Notes under the pieces: generated by a model
Databases searched by the model: none
What the model was told of the DNA's origin: nothing
What the model saw: the letters and a program-made list of their open reading frames with translations, nothing else
In this document: in pieces, positions 42,683 to 52,884 of the stretch
Layout of the letters: the number at the start of each line of letters is the position of its first letter
Numbering within the stretch: the stretch's first letter is position 1
Program-made: the position numbers and the translations under genes
NCBI GenBank assembly: GCA_009784025.1
Contig: WQVK01000013.1
Span: forward strand, 1 to 57,113
DNA length: 57,113 nt
Source: Defluviitaleaceae bacterium
Lineage (GTDB): Bacteria > Bacillota > Clostridia > Lachnospirales > WQUN01
Direction: 5' to 3'

Positions 42683-42874
42683 ATAAAATGCCGTCCGACA
42701 TCTTCCGTGTTCAAATTGAAAAAAGAGTTAAGATTTTTCGCTTCTTTTTTACAAAAAAGGAGGGGGTGCGAGGCGAAGCCACAAGGTTTGTTAACAAAAA
42801 AGCATTTGTCATAGACCTGTTACTTGACATTATCGCCGAAAATGCTAACATAAGTCGATTGAGGGGGTGCTATA

Positions 42875-45800
42875 GTGCTGAAAATTCTGAATGTCAGGGG
42901 CTGGGCAACCGTAGCTCTTGTGACAATAATCATGATATTTTCAGGCTGTGGAACAGATTCCGGCAGCTATACTTGGTTTGAATCGTACAGGGATATCCCT
43001 GGCGTAACCCAAGAAGAAATTAACGCAATCGCAACAATCCGACAAAATTTTGACCATTTTGTTTATGGTGTGCTGTATGGCAACGATGCCTTCCAAAACC
43101 ACCAGGGCGAAATGGCTGGTTTTGCTGTGGGCGTGGCAGATTGGCTTACAGGGCTATTTGATATCCCGTTTATCCCAACGTATTTTGCCTGGGAAGATTT
43201 ACTGGAAAATGTTAGCAGCCAGGCAGTCCATTTTACAGGTGAGCTTCGCTGCCCTTACGAAACTGGGGATTGCTATATTGCAACTTCCCCGATATCCCAC
43301 CGGGCGGTTAGGGTAATGAAGCCCATAAACTCGCCAGGGCTGGAAGCGATAGCAGTAGAGCGCCCAGTGCGTTTTGCATTTTATATAAACTCGCCCATAT
43401 ATAGTTTAATGCTAGAATCCGGGTTTTTTTACGGTTTTGAGGCGGTTTTTACAACATGCCATTCGGCATCTATAGGTTATTTAAACTCTGGCCATGTGGA
43501 TGCATTTATAGGTACGGGTTTTGAATCTGTAGAAGTTGATATGCAAAATGATAATATAAAAACTGTTGTAATGTCTCCGCTGCTGTTCCACAGCACGGTG
43601 CTAGCCACCACCGTGGACGAGCTAGAACCTATAATAAATGTGATGCAAAAAGCCATAGACAGCGGCGGTATGGAGATTCTTGCCCAAATTTACGCCCGGG
43701 GCATGCAAGAAATAAGGCAATATCATTTAGACCTGCTTCTAACCCAGGCAGAACGCGATTTTATAGCCAACAACCCAGTGATAATCGTGGCGGCACAAGC
43801 CCTAGGTTATCCCGTAAGCTTTTACAACGAACGCAGCAGAGAATATCAGGGCATGGCCTTTGATATATTTGAACAAATAACCGAGCTAACAGGCCTAAAA
43901 TTTGAAGTGTACGAGTCCAATAGGCCACTTAACCTGCAACAATCCATAGCTGTAGGGGATACCGGCAATGCCCATATGGCGGCAGGAATGATAAGATATT
44001 CAGAAGCCCAGGGCACCATCTTGCATACAAATTGCTTCTTTCAAAGCCAATACGCCTTTATTTCGTCCTTGGTCATGCCCAATATTTCTTTAGACGAAGT
44101 TATTTTCAAGCGGGTTGGCTTGTTGGATGAAGAAGCCTACAGCAGTGTGTTTTCTCAACTGTTTCACAACCATCCAAACTATGTGCTTTACGATAATCTG
44201 GACAACCTATTGTATGCCCTGGTAGATGGGGAAATAGACCTTGTTTTCTCCAACAAATCTACAGTGCTGCGCCTTACCAACTTCCTAGAATATCCAGATT
44301 TTAGGGCCAATTATGTACTAGATATATCCTACAATGTTAGCTTTCTGGTAGACGATATCTACCCGGTGCTACATTCAATAATCAATAAATCCTTGGAAGT
44401 AATAGATATAGATTCAATCACAGATATCTGGCTAGAAAAGACATTTAATTATTCCCAGCGCGTGCTAGAGGCCCAAAGGCCGCTGCTATTTGGCGTTATC
44501 ATACTGCTGGGGATTTTGGTGTCGTTAATCTCTTTCACAACCCATAGGGCCATGGGCCAAAGTAAAACGCTAAAAGAATTAGTAGAAGAGCGCACACGTG
44601 CCCTAGAGCTAGAAAGTTCCACCCTAAACGCCGTTTTCGACGCCATGCCAGACATCATATTTGCAAAAGATTTAGATTTAAACTATATCCGCGTAAACAG
44701 AGGATTTGAAGAATTTTACGAAGTGGATCGCCGCGATGTAATTGGCAAAAAAGACACAGAAATCGCAAACATCCCAGAAAAAGCAGCAACAATGTTCCTG
44801 AAAGACGAAAAAACAATACTAGAGCTGCAACTGCCAGTAACAATTGAAAACGAAGTAGAAGACCGCAGGGGCCAGCCAACCAACTTTGAAACCTTAAAAA
44901 CACCACTTTACCTGCAAGGCAACGCAATTGGCCTGCTGGGCGTAGCAAAGGATGTTACAAGGCGCAGACAAATGGAGCGGGATGTACTTATGGCATCCGA
45001 GGCAAAATCCGCTTTTATAGCAAATATGAGCCACGAAATACGCACTCCAATGAACAGTATCGTAGGATTCTCTGAACTGGCGCTAGATGTGGCAGTCTCC
45101 CCCAAAACAAGAGAATATTTGCAAAAAATCGTAGACAATTCCAACGACCTTTTAAAACTCATCAGCGATATCTTAGATATATCAAAGATAGAATCCGGCA
45201 AAGTGGAGCTAGAATCCATCCCCTTTGATATAAATGATATATTCGACAGCTGCAAGGCCATAAGTACCCCAAAAGTGCTAGAAAAGCAGCTGGAAATATC
45301 CTTCCATGCCCAGCCAATACCAGAGGGCAAAACAATCCTAGGTGACCCATTCCGGATGAAGCAAGTTTTCTCAAACCTCGTATCCAATGCGGTAAAATTC
45401 ACCCATAAAGGCGAGATTAAAGTAGAGGCAACAATAGAAGCAGTAGCAGAAAGCAGCGTAACAATGCTGTTCTCTGTAAGCGATAGCGGCATCGGCATGA
45501 GCGAAAGCCAATTAAACAAAATAGACGAGCCATTTGTACAAGCAGACCCAAGCATAACCCGCAAGTACGGCGGCACCGGCCTGGGCCTACCCCTAGTAAA
45601 AAGCCTGCTAGAAACCATGGGCAGTAACCTGCTTATATCCAGCAAAATAGGGGAAGGCAGCGTCTTTAGCTTCCAGATGATGTTCGAAACCGCCAAAAAG
45701 GACGACCAATCACCATCAGCCATAGAGCTTAACGTAAACGAAAAGCCAAAATTCATAGGCGAGGTGCTAGTCTGCGAAGATAATCACATGAACCAAATGG

Positions 45801-46693
45801 TAATAACCGAGCATCTGGAAAGGGTTGGCCTAAAAGTAATCATAGCGGAAAACGGCCAAGAAGGCGTAAACAAGGTAAAAGAGCGCATCCGCAACAATGC
45901 AAGCCAATTTGATATAATCTTCATGGACATACACATGCCCATCATGGACGGCCTAGAAGCCAGCGAAAAAATCCTATCCATGTCAGGCAATACGCCAATA
46001 ATCGCCATAACCGCCAATGTAATGACCACAGACAGAGAATCCTACCAAAAATACGGCATGTCAGATTGCGTGGGCAAACCATTCACCACAAAAGAACTAT
46101 GGAGCTGCCTGCTAAAATTCCTCACACCAATAAGATGGGTTCGCATAGGCGACGACGGCGAAGAGCTACGAAACGCAGACGATGAGCTAATGGTCAAGCT
46201 AAAAAGAAGTTTTGTAAAAAACAACACGGATATATTTGCAGAACTTACGGAAAGCCTAAGCAAAGGCGACAGAATGCAAGCTCATAGGATTACCCATACC
46301 CTAAAATCTTCCGCGGGCTTGGTGGGCAAAGCCAGCCTTCAGCATATAGCCACAGAAATCGAAAGCATGCTAAGGAAAAACGAAGCCAACATCCCCACGT
46401 CCAGGCTGATTACCCTAGAAGCAGAGCTAAACAAGGTGCTAGAAGAATTTACCCCCTTAATAAATGAAGAACAACCGGAAGAACAGCTTCATGTAACAAA
46501 AGAAAGCGCAATGGCCCTGCTAACAGAGCTAGAAGGTCAACTAAAAGCCCGCAGCGCAGACAGCCTAACAATGCTAGACCAAATAAAAGCTATCCCCGGC
46601 TCTGAGGAACTGGTAACAGAAATGGAAGCCTTCAACTTCCGCCAAGCAGCAGAAATCCTGCAAAGCCTAAAGTCTTCACTAGAGCAGGGCTAA
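42875..46693 (+). CDS. BvgS-like hybrid histidine kinase (SBP-TM-PAS-HisKA-HATPase-REC-HPt)
   Basis: 1272 residues, GTG start behind GAGGGGG. Signal or lipoprotein-like N-terminus (IFSGCGTDSG, possible lipobox Cys), two tandem extracytoplasmic solute-binding (SBP_bac_3-like) domains (about 45-285 and 295-540), one TM helix (about 545-565), PAS (about 590-700; MPDIIFAKDLDLNYIRVNRG), HisKA with His720 in [10 protein letters not shown], HATPase_c (SDSGIGMSES; GGTGLGLPL), receiver with Asp1018 in FMDIHMPIMDG, and an HPt domain with His1141 in THTLKSSAG. A full phosphorelay in one protein. The next gene is a response regulator with a GGDEF domain, a probable target. The ligand is likely a small solute. 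Confidence 0.93.
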   Translation: MLKILNVRGWATVALVTIIMIFSGCGTDSGSYTWFESYRDIPGVTQEEINAIATIRQNFDHFVYGVLYGNDAFQNHQGEMAGFAVGVADWLTGLFDIPFIPTYFAWEDLLENVSSQAVHFTGELRCPYETGDCYIATSPISHRAVRVMKPINSPGLEAIAVERPVRFAFYINSPIYSLMLESGFFYGFEAVFTTCHSASIGYLNSGHVDAFIGTGFESVEVDMQNDNIKTVVMSPLLFHSTVLATTVDELEPIINVMQKAIDSGGMEILAQIYARGMQEIRQYHLDLLLTQAERDFIANNPVIIVAAQALGYPVSFYNERSREYQGMAFDIFEQITELTGLKFEVYESNRPLNLQQSIAVGDTGNAHMAAGMIRYSEAQGTILHTNCFFQSQYAFISSLVMPNISLDEVIFKRVGLLDEEAYSSVFSQLFHNHPNYVLYDNLDNLLYALVDGEIDLVFSNKSTVLRLTNFLEYPDFRANYVLDISYNVSFLVDDIYPVLHSIINKSLEVIDIDSITDIWLEKTFNYSQRVLEAQRPLLFGVIILLGILVSLISFTTHRAMGQSKTLKELVEERTRALELESSTLNAVFDAMPDIIFAKDLDLNYIRVNRGFEEFYEVDRRDVIGKKDTEIANIPEKAATMFLKDEKTILELQLPVTIENEVEDRRGQPTNFETLKTPLYLQGNAIGLLGVAKDVTRRRQMERDVLMASEAKSAFIANMSHEIRTPMNSIVGFSELALDVAVSPKTREYLQKIVDNSNDLLKLISDILDISKIESGKVELESIPFDINDIFDSCKAISTPKVLEKQLEISFHAQPIPEGKTILGDPFRMKQVFSNLVSNAVKFTHKGEIKVEATIEAVAESSVTMLFSVSDSGIGMSESQLNKIDEPFVQADPSITRKYGGTGLGLPLVKSLLETMGSNLLISSKIGEGSVFSFQMMFETAKKDDQSPSAIELNVNEKPKFIGEVLVCEDNHMNQMVITEHLERVGLKVIIAENGQEGVNKVKERIRNNASQFDIIFMDIHMPIMDGLEASEKILSMSGNTPIIAITANVMTTDRESYQKYGMSDCVGKPFTTKELWSCLLKFLTPIRWVRIGDDGEELRNADDELMVKLKRSFVKNNTDIFAELTESLSKGDRMQAHRITHTLKSSAGLVGKASLQHIATEIESMLRKNEANIPTSRLITLEAELNKVLEEFTPLINEEQPEEQLHVTKESAMALLTELEGQLKARSADSLTMLDQIKAIPGSEELVTEMEAFNFRQAAEILQSLKSSLEQG

Positions 46694-46705
46694 CTACAAC
46701 AACAA

Positions 46706-46784
46706 TTTGCGTATACAGTACGCACCTGCAGGCAGCCAAACGCCGCGGCGGGGTATGGGGCAACCGCCCCATTGGAATGAGGTG
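46706..46784 (+). repeat. Family F repeat at the cyclase ribosome-binding site
   Basis: TGCGTATACAGTACGCACCT, GCAGGCAGCC, GCGGCGGGGTATGGGGCAAC, CGCCCCATTGGAATGAGG. The final GAGG serves as the Shine-Dalgarno of the diguanylate cyclase gene. Confidence 0.75.
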
Positions 46785-46791
46785 TGAGATA

Positions 46792-47697
46792 TTGAGCAAT
46801 AGAAATAAGATATTGATTGTAGACGACGAAGGATTGAACATCGTCGCGCTTACCCATATTCTCAAGGATGACTACACGCTTTTTGTGGAAAAAGACGGAA
46901 TGGGTTGTATAGAGACGGCTAAAGAGCAAAAGCCAGATTTAATTCTGCTGGATATTATTATGCCAGCCATGAATGGCTTTGATGTAATCAAAGTGCTAAA
47001 GAGTATGCCAGAAACAAGGGATATCCCTGTGGTTTTTGTAACAGGGCTACGTAGCTCCCAAGATGAAGAGATGGGTTTTGTGCTGGGTGCGGCAGACTAT
47101 ATCTACAAGCCGTTTAACGCAACAGTTGTGAGCCTGCGAGTCAAAAACCAGCTGCAAATAGTAAACCAAATGAGCAAAATCAAGCATTTAAGCATGACAG
47201 ACACCCTAACAGGGGTGGGTAACCGCCACCATTTTAACACCGTTATGGATAAGGAATGGAAGCTGGCCGTAAGAAACCAAACATCCCTCAGCTTCATGAT
47301 GCTGGATATAGACCATTTTAAAAAATACAACGATGCCTTTGGGCATCTGCAGGGCGACACTGCCCTTAAGGTCGTGGCAGATGTAATTGTAGCTAAGCTT
47401 TTGCGCCCGGGCGATAAAATGGCCAGATGGGGCGGCGAAGAATTTGCCGTGATACTGCCAATAACAGAGCTAACCGGCGCGCTAAAGGTTTCCGAAGATA
47501 TCCGTAGCGCAATAGAGAAAACTTCAATAAAAACCGAAGATGGCTACGACACCTTCGTTACCGTGAGCATAGGCGTACATTGCATAGTTCCCGGCGAAGA
47601 AGGCCATAGCCTAGAAAAATTTGTAGCAGAAACAGACGAGGCCTTATACCGGGCAAAGCAAAGTGGCCGCAATACTGTGTGCAGTACGGCAAAATAG
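46792..47697 (+). CDS. Response regulator with GGDEF domain (diguanylate cyclase)
   Basis: 301 residues from a TTG at 46792 with GAGGTG seven bases upstream; an ATG at 46777 overlaps that site. Receiver 1-120: acidic pair ILIVDDEG, phospho-Asp in LILLDIIMPAMNGFD, Lys in DYIYKPF. GGDEF domain about 145-300: DTLTGVGNRHHF, LDIDHFKKYND, active site RWGGEEFAVIL, and an RPGD inhibitory site five residues before it, so c-di-GMP feedback is expected. It makes c-di-GMP from GTP. It follows the BvgS-like kinase by 98 bp, a likely phosphodonor. Confidence 0.93.
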   Translation: MSNRNKILIVDDEGLNIVALTHILKDDYTLFVEKDGMGCIETAKEQKPDLILLDIIMPAMNGFDVIKVLKSMPETRDIPVVFVTGLRSSQDEEMGFVLGAADYIYKPFNATVVSLRVKNQLQIVNQMSKIKHLSMTDTLTGVGNRHHFNTVMDKEWKLAVRNQTSLSFMMLDIDHFKKYNDAFGHLQGDTALKVVADVIVAKLLRPGDKMARWGGEEFAVILPITELTGALKVSEDIRSAIEKTSIKTEDGYDTFVTVSIGVHCIVPGEEGHSLEKFVAETDEALYRAKQSGRNTVCSTAK

Positions 47698-47706
47698 GAG
47701 GGAAAC

Positions 47707-49227
47707 ATGTATTTAGGAATTGAACTAGGCTCCACTAGAATAAAAGCAGTGCTGGTTGATGGTAACCATAACCCGGTAGCTTCCGGCAGCCATATTTGGG
47801 AGAACGCCTTGGTAGACGGGGTATGGACATACAGCCTAGAGGATGTTTGGGCTGGCATTAGCGATGCCGTGGCAAACCTAGCGGCAACTACAAGCCTGGA
47901 TAAGGTTAATGCTATAGGTATATCTGCAATGATGCATGGTTACTTAGTTTTCGACAAGGCCGGCAGCCAGCTTGTACCCTTCCGCACATGGCGTAACACT
48001 ACCACAGAAGAAGCTGCAAGCCTGCTAACAAAAGCTTTCGACTTCAACATTCCACAAAGATGGAGCATTGCCCACTTGTACCAGGCGGTTTTGAACAAGG
48101 AAGCCCATATTGGCGACATCGCGTTTTTAACCACCTTGGCAGGGTATGTGCATTGGAGGCTTACTGGCGAGAAAGTTATCGGCATAGGCGATGGCTCTGG
48201 GATTTTCCCATGCACCACAGAGGGTTACGACACCGATATGATGAAGAAATTCAACAGCTTAACAGAGCATACGCCCTGGAAGCTTAATGATATCCTACCC
48301 CGGGTTAAAAACGCCGGCGAACATGCTGGGCAGCTTACCGCAGAAGGGGCTGCGCTTCTTGGAGGTGGTTTGCAGCCAGGGGTTGCATTCTGCCCGCCAG
48401 AGGGCGATGCCGGTACAGGTATGATAGCCACCAATTCTGTACGGCAGCGTACGGGTAATATTTCTGCCGGCACAAGCGTGTTTGCCATGATTGTGTTAGA
48501 GAAACCCCTTTCGCGGGTGTTGATGGAAATTGATATGGTAACAACCCCAACAGGCAGCCCAGTGGCCATGGTTCACTGCAATAGCTGCTGTTCAGATATT
48601 GACGCATGGGCGGGTATTTTTGGCGAAGTGTTGCAGCTTTTTGGCCAAAAGCCAGATATGGGCGAGCTTTTTCAAAAGCTGTATCAAATATCCGCAGATG
48701 GAGATAGTGATTGTGGGGGATTGTTATCGTATAATTATTTGTCTGGCGAGCCTATTACAGGGTTTGCAGAAGGCCGGCCATTGCTTGTTCGCAAGCCGGA
48801 TGCAAATTTCACCTTGGCCAATTTGATGGCCAGCTTAGTTTATTCTGCCATAGGAACATTGAAGATTGGCATGGATATATTGCAAGGCGAAAATGTTCAA
48901 GTAGATAGTTTGCTTGGCCATGGCGGGTTCTTTAAAACCCCAAAAGTTGGTCAGGCAGCAATGGCCGCGGCACTGGGCGTGCCGGTTACTGTTATGGAAA
49001 CAGCCAGCGAAGGCGGCGCATGGGGTATTGCCCTGCTTGCGGCCTATATGGCAAAAAAAGCCGAGGGAGAATCTTTGGAAGATTATCTGGAGCAAAAAGT
49101 GTTCGCAAATGCGCCAGGGTCCACCATCGCCCCGGATGAAAAAAGTATGCAAGGCTTCGCTAAATATATGGAAGCGTACACAAGCGGGCTTGCTATAGAA
49201 AAAAAAGCAGTAGAAAAATTTCTTTAA
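47707..49227 (+). CDS. FGGY-family carbohydrate kinase
   Basis: 506 residues, ATG behind TAGGAGGGAAAC. FGGY N-terminal domain opens [18 protein letters not shown]; sugar-binding part [20 protein letters not shown]; the second domain has [13 protein letters not shown], the phosphate-binding [15 protein letters not shown] and [20 protein letters not shown] with an [15 protein letters not shown] end. Xylulokinases have GQMHG where this has AMMHG, so it differs from xylB at 12546. The sugar is not identifiable; a ribulokinase or other pentose kinase is possible. It follows the cyclase gene by 9 bp, an unexpected partner. Confidence 0.85.
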   Translation: MYLGIELGSTRIKAVLVDGNHNPVASGSHIWENALVDGVWTYSLEDVWAGISDAVANLAATTSLDKVNAIGISAMMHGYLVFDKAGSQLVPFRTWRNTTTEEAASLLTKAFDFNIPQRWSIAHLYQAVLNKEAHIGDIAFLTTLAGYVHWRLTGEKVIGIGDGSGIFPCTTEGYDTDMMKKFNSLTEHTPWKLNDILPRVKNAGEHAGQLTAEGAALLGGGLQPGVAFCPPEGDAGTGMIATNSVRQRTGNISAGTSVFAMIVLEKPLSRVLMEIDMVTTPTGSPVAMVHCNSCCSDIDAWAGIFGEVLQLFGQKPDMGELFQKLYQISADGDSDCGGLLSYNYLSGEPITGFAEGRPLLVRKPDANFTLANLMASLVYSAIGTLKIGMDILQGENVQVDSLLGHGGFFKTPKVGQAAMAAALGVPVTVMETASEGGAWGIALLAAYMAKKAEGESLEDYLEQKVFANAPGSTIAPDEKSMQGFAKYMEAYTSGLAIEKKAVEKFL

Positions 49228-49242
49228 GAAAAGGAGAAAAAA

Positions 49243-51561
49243 ATGAAGAAATTTACAAAAGCAATTCTAGCAGTTGTCATGAGTTTTGTACTTTTGGGGG
49301 GTATCATCCCAATGCAGGTGCAAGCTAATGATTTCAACCCGACACAAATGGAAGTAGCTATTCTCGCCGCAATAAACACTCAAAGAATCAATAATAACTT
49401 AACGCTGCTTACATGGTGTAACTTCCTTGGCCAAGCGGCAAGGCTTAACAGCACAGATATGGCAGTTAACAACTTACACGGCGATATAGGCTCGGACGGT
49501 AGCACTGTTGCCAGCAGAGTTAATGCTCGTGTTAACTTGGTTGAACAAGGTAGGATATTATACAGCCACCTTAACCAAGTGTTTAACAAAAACTCGCCAA
49601 CCGCGGATGTTATTGTTAATATTTGGATGACAAACCAAGCAATGAGAGACATTATTATGAACACAAACGTTACCCACATAGGTGTTGGTTTCCATAACAC
49701 AGACCATACCGCTGTAGTAAAAGTTGGCGGGCAGCGTGTCCCAAATTTCCCTGGCGAAAATGCTACCCCAGGTACACCACAGGCTTTGGCAGCTCCTGTT
49801 ATAACATTAGCTGGCAGCACAATCACATGGCCAGCTGTGCCAAACGCACTAGTTTACGAGATTTTTGTAAACAATAACAGCGTTCATTTTAGCCCAGGCC
49901 CAAATTTTAACCTTGCAATACTGAACCTTACAGGCACTACTCCACTACCGGTTCATATTGTGGCTTTGTCTGATACAGCCAGGACATTACAAAGCCAGCC
50001 AAGTAACCGGGTATACTTCACCCCGCAGCTAGGTCCATACACTCCGGCTAACCCTCCAGCTGCCGTTACTGGCAGAATCACTTTTGAAGGCCGACAGTAC
50101 CAAGTTTTTGACACTGGCCTCACATGGGATCAAGCACAGGCACATGCCGTTTCTATTGGCGGGCATTTGGCTACTATCACAAGCAATGCCCAGCAGCAGT
50201 TTATAGTAGGTCTTTTGCAATCTGGCAATAGAACCTATTACTGGCTGGGCGGCCGCCGTATTGCACAAACAGGCATAAACCAGTTTGAATGGATAACAGA
50301 CGATGCCATGGCCTTTACCAACTGGGCGCCAAGCCAACCAAGTAACAGCTTTGTACAACATGGCGGGCAAAACCGCATGGTTATTGCAAGAAGCGACAGC
50401 CGCTGGCATGACCTTCATATAAATGGCGTAACCAACGCAGACGGCACATTCGAGCGCCGCAACCTTGGATTTATTGTAGAATGGCCACCAGAAGCAATTG
50501 AAGAAGACGGCCCTTCTATCTCCACTTTTGTTGTAGAGCCATCAACAGTTGCCATTGGCCAAGCTGTGGCTATTACAGCAAGTGGCATTGCAGATGCAGC
50601 CCGCGCGTACTTTGTTACACGCACAGCCGCAGGTGTAGAAACAGTAATCCACACAGTGGTTGACCCCGGTGGAATTGTTACCCGCCCATATGTGGCCAAC
50701 AACGCCGCGGTTAACCAAATTATAATAAGATTGCATGATGTATACGGCAATATCACTACCAGAACCGCAAACCTAACCGTAACCGGTGGCGAAGAGCCAA
50801 CACCAACACCATCCCCAACACCAGCAGCACCGCCACCGCCAGCAGGCCCAGCACCACAATTTTCCGCACAGCCGATAGTTACAGATATCGGTGTGCTGCT
50901 GGAATGGAATTCTGCAGGGCTACCAAGCCCATTTGGGTATAGGGTTTTCCGTGCTACCAACGCAACTGAAGACGGTGTGCCAATTGCTGCGTTGCCAGTA
51001 CCGGCACAAAACCACTTCCGCGCCGGAAACATCACATTTGACCCAAATATTGCACCAAACACAACCTATTTCTATTATATCCGCGCAGTTGTAGACGTTG
51101 CAGGCACTCTTGGCGCAGCAAGCACCCGCGCTCAAATTACAACCAACCAAGCCTTTACAGGCACTGGTAACCGTGGTTTTATGCTAATGGTAATGGGCAA
51201 CCCATTCATAAACATTAACAACCAATGGGGCCAAATTGACCCAGGTGTTGGCACAGCGCCCGTAATAGAAGCAAACCGTACCATGGTACCCATTCGTGTT
51301 ATCGTTGAAGGCATGGGCGGAGCAGCAGGCTGGAACGCCCAAGAGCGCCGTGCAGACCTTAACGCCCTAGGCAATAACGTACAACTATGGCTAGGTCGCA
51401 TGGACATTGTAGTAAACGGCCAACAACGTATGATGGACGTAGCGCCATCTGTAGTAAATGACCGTACTTTGCTTCCGCTACGCTTTGTAGCCGAAAGCTT
51501 GGGCACTCAAGTATACTGGGTAGGCGCGCAGCAGATGGCTGTAATTGTGTACTCTATGTAG
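49243..51561 (+). CDS. Secreted CAP / C-type-lectin / stalk-domain protein
   Basis: 772 residues, signal peptide 1-29 (ends QVQA). CAP (SCP-like) domain about 35-165 (EVAILAAINTQRINNNLTLL; THIGVGFHN), a short Fn3-like stretch (about 180-265), a C-type-lectin-like domain about 275-425 (YQVFDTGLTWDQAQAHAVSI; GHLATITSNAQQQFI; FTNWAPSQPSN; WHDL), Ig-like domain about 430-510, a Pro/Thr linker (PTPTPSPTPAAPPPPAGP), an Fn3-like domain about 540-640, and a C-terminal copper-amine-oxidase-N-like domain (about 655-772; RTMVPIRVIVEGMGG; DRTLLPLRFVAESLG) found on many clostridial surface proteins. Likely surface-bound and adhesive; the substrate is unknown. Confidence 0.87.
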   Translation: MKKFTKAILAVVMSFVLLGGIIPMQVQANDFNPTQMEVAILAAINTQRINNNLTLLTWCNFLGQAARLNSTDMAVNNLHGDIGSDGSTVASRVNARVNLVEQGRILYSHLNQVFNKNSPTADVIVNIWMTNQAMRDIIMNTNVTHIGVGFHNTDHTAVVKVGGQRVPNFPGENATPGTPQALAAPVITLAGSTITWPAVPNALVYEIFVNNNSVHFSPGPNFNLAILNLTGTTPLPVHIVALSDTARTLQSQPSNRVYFTPQLGPYTPANPPAAVTGRITFEGRQYQVFDTGLTWDQAQAHAVSIGGHLATITSNAQQQFIVGLLQSGNRTYYWLGGRRIAQTGINQFEWITDDAMAFTNWAPSQPSNSFVQHGGQNRMVIARSDSRWHDLHINGVTNADGTFERRNLGFIVEWPPEAIEEDGPSISTFVVEPSTVAIGQAVAITASGIADAARAYFVTRTAAGVETVIHTVVDPGGIVTRPYVANNAAVNQIIIRLHDVYGNITTRTANLTVTGGEEPTPTPSPTPAAPPPPAGPAPQFSAQPIVTDIGVLLEWNSAGLPSPFGYRVFRATNATEDGVPIAALPVPAQNHFRAGNITFDPNIAPNTTYFYYIRAVVDVAGTLGAASTRAQITTNQAFTGTGNRGFMLMVMGNPFININNQWGQIDPGVGTAPVIEANRTMVPIRVIVEGMGGAAGWNAQERRADLNALGNNVQLWLGRMDIVVNGQQRMMDVAPSVVNDRTLLPLRFVAESLGTQVYWVGAQQMAVIVYSM

Positions 51562-51635
51562 GGTTAAGACCTTGGGCTTCGCCCAAACCCACCCGCTTTT
51601 TGAAAAAAAGCGGGGCAAAAATTTTAATATTTGGT
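51562..51635 (+). repeat. Family E repeat
   Basis: GGTTAAGACCTTGGGCTTCG, CCACCCGCTTTTTGAAAAAA, GCGGGGCAAAAATTTTAAT, directly after the stop of the CAP gene. Confidence 0.75.
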
Positions 51636-51667
51636 GATTTGCTTCATCGTAGCCAATAGGCAAAAGA

Positions 51668-51705
51668 ATAGGATGGCCGAAAAATGTGGCCATCCTATTT
51701 TTTTT
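51668..51705 (+). terminator. Intrinsic terminator of the CAP/lectin gene
   Basis: ATAGGATGGCC pairs with GGCCATCCTAT around a 9-base loop, followed by TTTTTTT. Confidence 0.9.
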
Positions 51706-51706
51706 G

Positions 51707-51768
51707 CCCCTCTTTTTTCCAAAAAAAACGAGTAGAGATATGGCTGGCGAAGCCCTAGACGGTTTTAT
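51707..51768 (-). repeat. Family E repeat (inverted)
   Basis: CCCCTCTTTTTTCCAAAAAA, CGAGTAGAGATATGGCTGGC, GAAGCCCTAGACGGTTTTAT: the E modules in reverse, forming a pair with the copy at 51562 around the terminator. Confidence 0.6.
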
Positions 51769-51797
51769 TTGTCCTTAGCTAAATTATGTTGTATAAT
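51769..51797 (+). promoter_or_regulatory. Sigma-A promoter for psd
   Basis: TTGTCC (51769-51774), 17-bp spacer, TATAAT (51792-51797). Transcription would start near 51804, which supports the TTG at 51829 rather than the upstream end of the open frame. Confidence 0.7.
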
Positions 51798-51828
51798 TCT
51801 AAGACAAAATATTAGGCGGGGTGTAACT

Positions 51829-52782
51829 TTGAGGCGAATCCCAAGGATTAAGATTAAAAGACCCAAGCTGCCGCGGCGTAGGTTAATGCTGCGTAAACGC
51901 GATAAACAAAAGATAATGTTTTATAATGATGGCCAGTTGGAAGAGGAGCGCATTTGCCCAGAACGGTGGATGCGGCTTATTTACGAGAACCCGGTTGGCG
52001 GAGCTTCGCTTTTGTGGCTGGTAAAGCGCAAGGCGTTTAGTAGGCTTTATGGGATGTATTGCCGCACGCGGCTTTCGGCAGGAGGCATACCACAGTTTAT
52101 TAAGAAGTATAATGTGGATATGACCGGTTGCAATGGTACTTATAAAAATTTTGCACAGTTTTTTGCCAGGGAGAAGGAAGATGTGACTTTCCCCAAGGGC
52201 AGAAGCACCCTTGGCTCCCCCTGCGAAGGGCTGGTTAAGGTGTGTACGGATATCCGCCCAGAGCAGGTTGTGGTGGCCAAGGGCGCGGAGTTTTCTATGG
52301 CGGAACTGTTCGCGGATAGGAAACTGGCCCAGGAATATGACGGCGGCACGATGGTTAGTATCCGGCTTACGCCCGCCCATTACCATAGAATGCATTTTTT
52401 TGACGACGGCATAGTAAAGGATACCCGCATGATAAAAGGGGATTTGTACTCTGTAAGCCCCCTGGCGCTTAACAAGGTTGTGCGGTTGTATTGCCGCAAT
52501 AAACGCGCACTTATCCAGTTTGAGACTAAAAATTTTGGCGATGTGGTGCTGGTGGAAGTTGGCGCCACATTTGTGGGTAGCATTGTGCATTGCTTCAATA
52601 AGGGGCAGAAAGTGTCACGCGGGCAGATGGCAAGCTATTTTAAGCCCGGTGGGTCGCTGGTACTTATTTTCCTGAAAAAGGGTATGTATATGCCAACCGC
52701 AGAGCTTGCAACCCGCGCAGCAGAAGGCATTGAAACGAAAGTGCTAATAGGCGAAGCCATTAGCGTGGATGAGATGGATTAA
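51829..52782 (+). CDS. psd: Phosphatidylserine decarboxylase proenzyme
   Basis: 317 residues if started at TTG 51829, five bases after GGCGGGGTG; conserved homology begins at the internal Met in IMFYNDGQLEEER, so a shorter form is possible. The 28-residue extension is very basic (RRIPRIKIKRPKLPRRRLML). PSD type II features: NFAQFFAREK, RLTPAHYHRMHFFDDG with catalytic His, LVEVGATFVGSIVHCF, and the self-cleavage site PGGSLVLIF, where the usual GGST is GGSL. The Ser becomes the pyruvoyl group. It turns phosphatidylserine into phosphatidylethanolamine; pssA follows downstream. Confidence 0.92.
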   Translation: MRRIPRIKIKRPKLPRRRLMLRKRDKQKIMFYNDGQLEEERICPERWMRLIYENPVGGASLLWLVKRKAFSRLYGMYCRTRLSAGGIPQFIKKYNVDMTGCNGTYKNFAQFFAREKEDVTFPKGRSTLGSPCEGLVKVCTDIRPEQVVVAKGAEFSMAELFADRKLAQEYDGGTMVSIRLTPAHYHRMHFFDDGIVKDTRMIKGDLYSVSPLALNKVVRLYCRNKRALIQFETKNFGDVVLVEVGATFVGSIVHCFNKGQKVSRGQMASYFKPGGSLVLIFLKKGMYMPTAELATRAAEGIETKVLIGEAISVDEMD

Positions 52783-52807
52783 ACAGGCGCGGCGTCTTGC
52801 GGGGCGG

Positions 52808-52840
52808 TTTCAACTAATTACATATTGTAATTAGTTGAAA
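52808..52840. terminator. Perfect hairpin after psd
   Basis: TTTCAACTAATTAC-ATATT-GTAATTAGTTGAAA, 14-bp perfect stem 26 bp after the psd stop. A U-rich tail is weak (TGGTTTTGG), so termination is only partial or the hairpin protects the 3' end. Confidence 0.6.
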
Positions 52841-52884
52841 TGGTTTTGGCCGTTTCAAGCCACAAACCCATCGCGCCCATCCAG

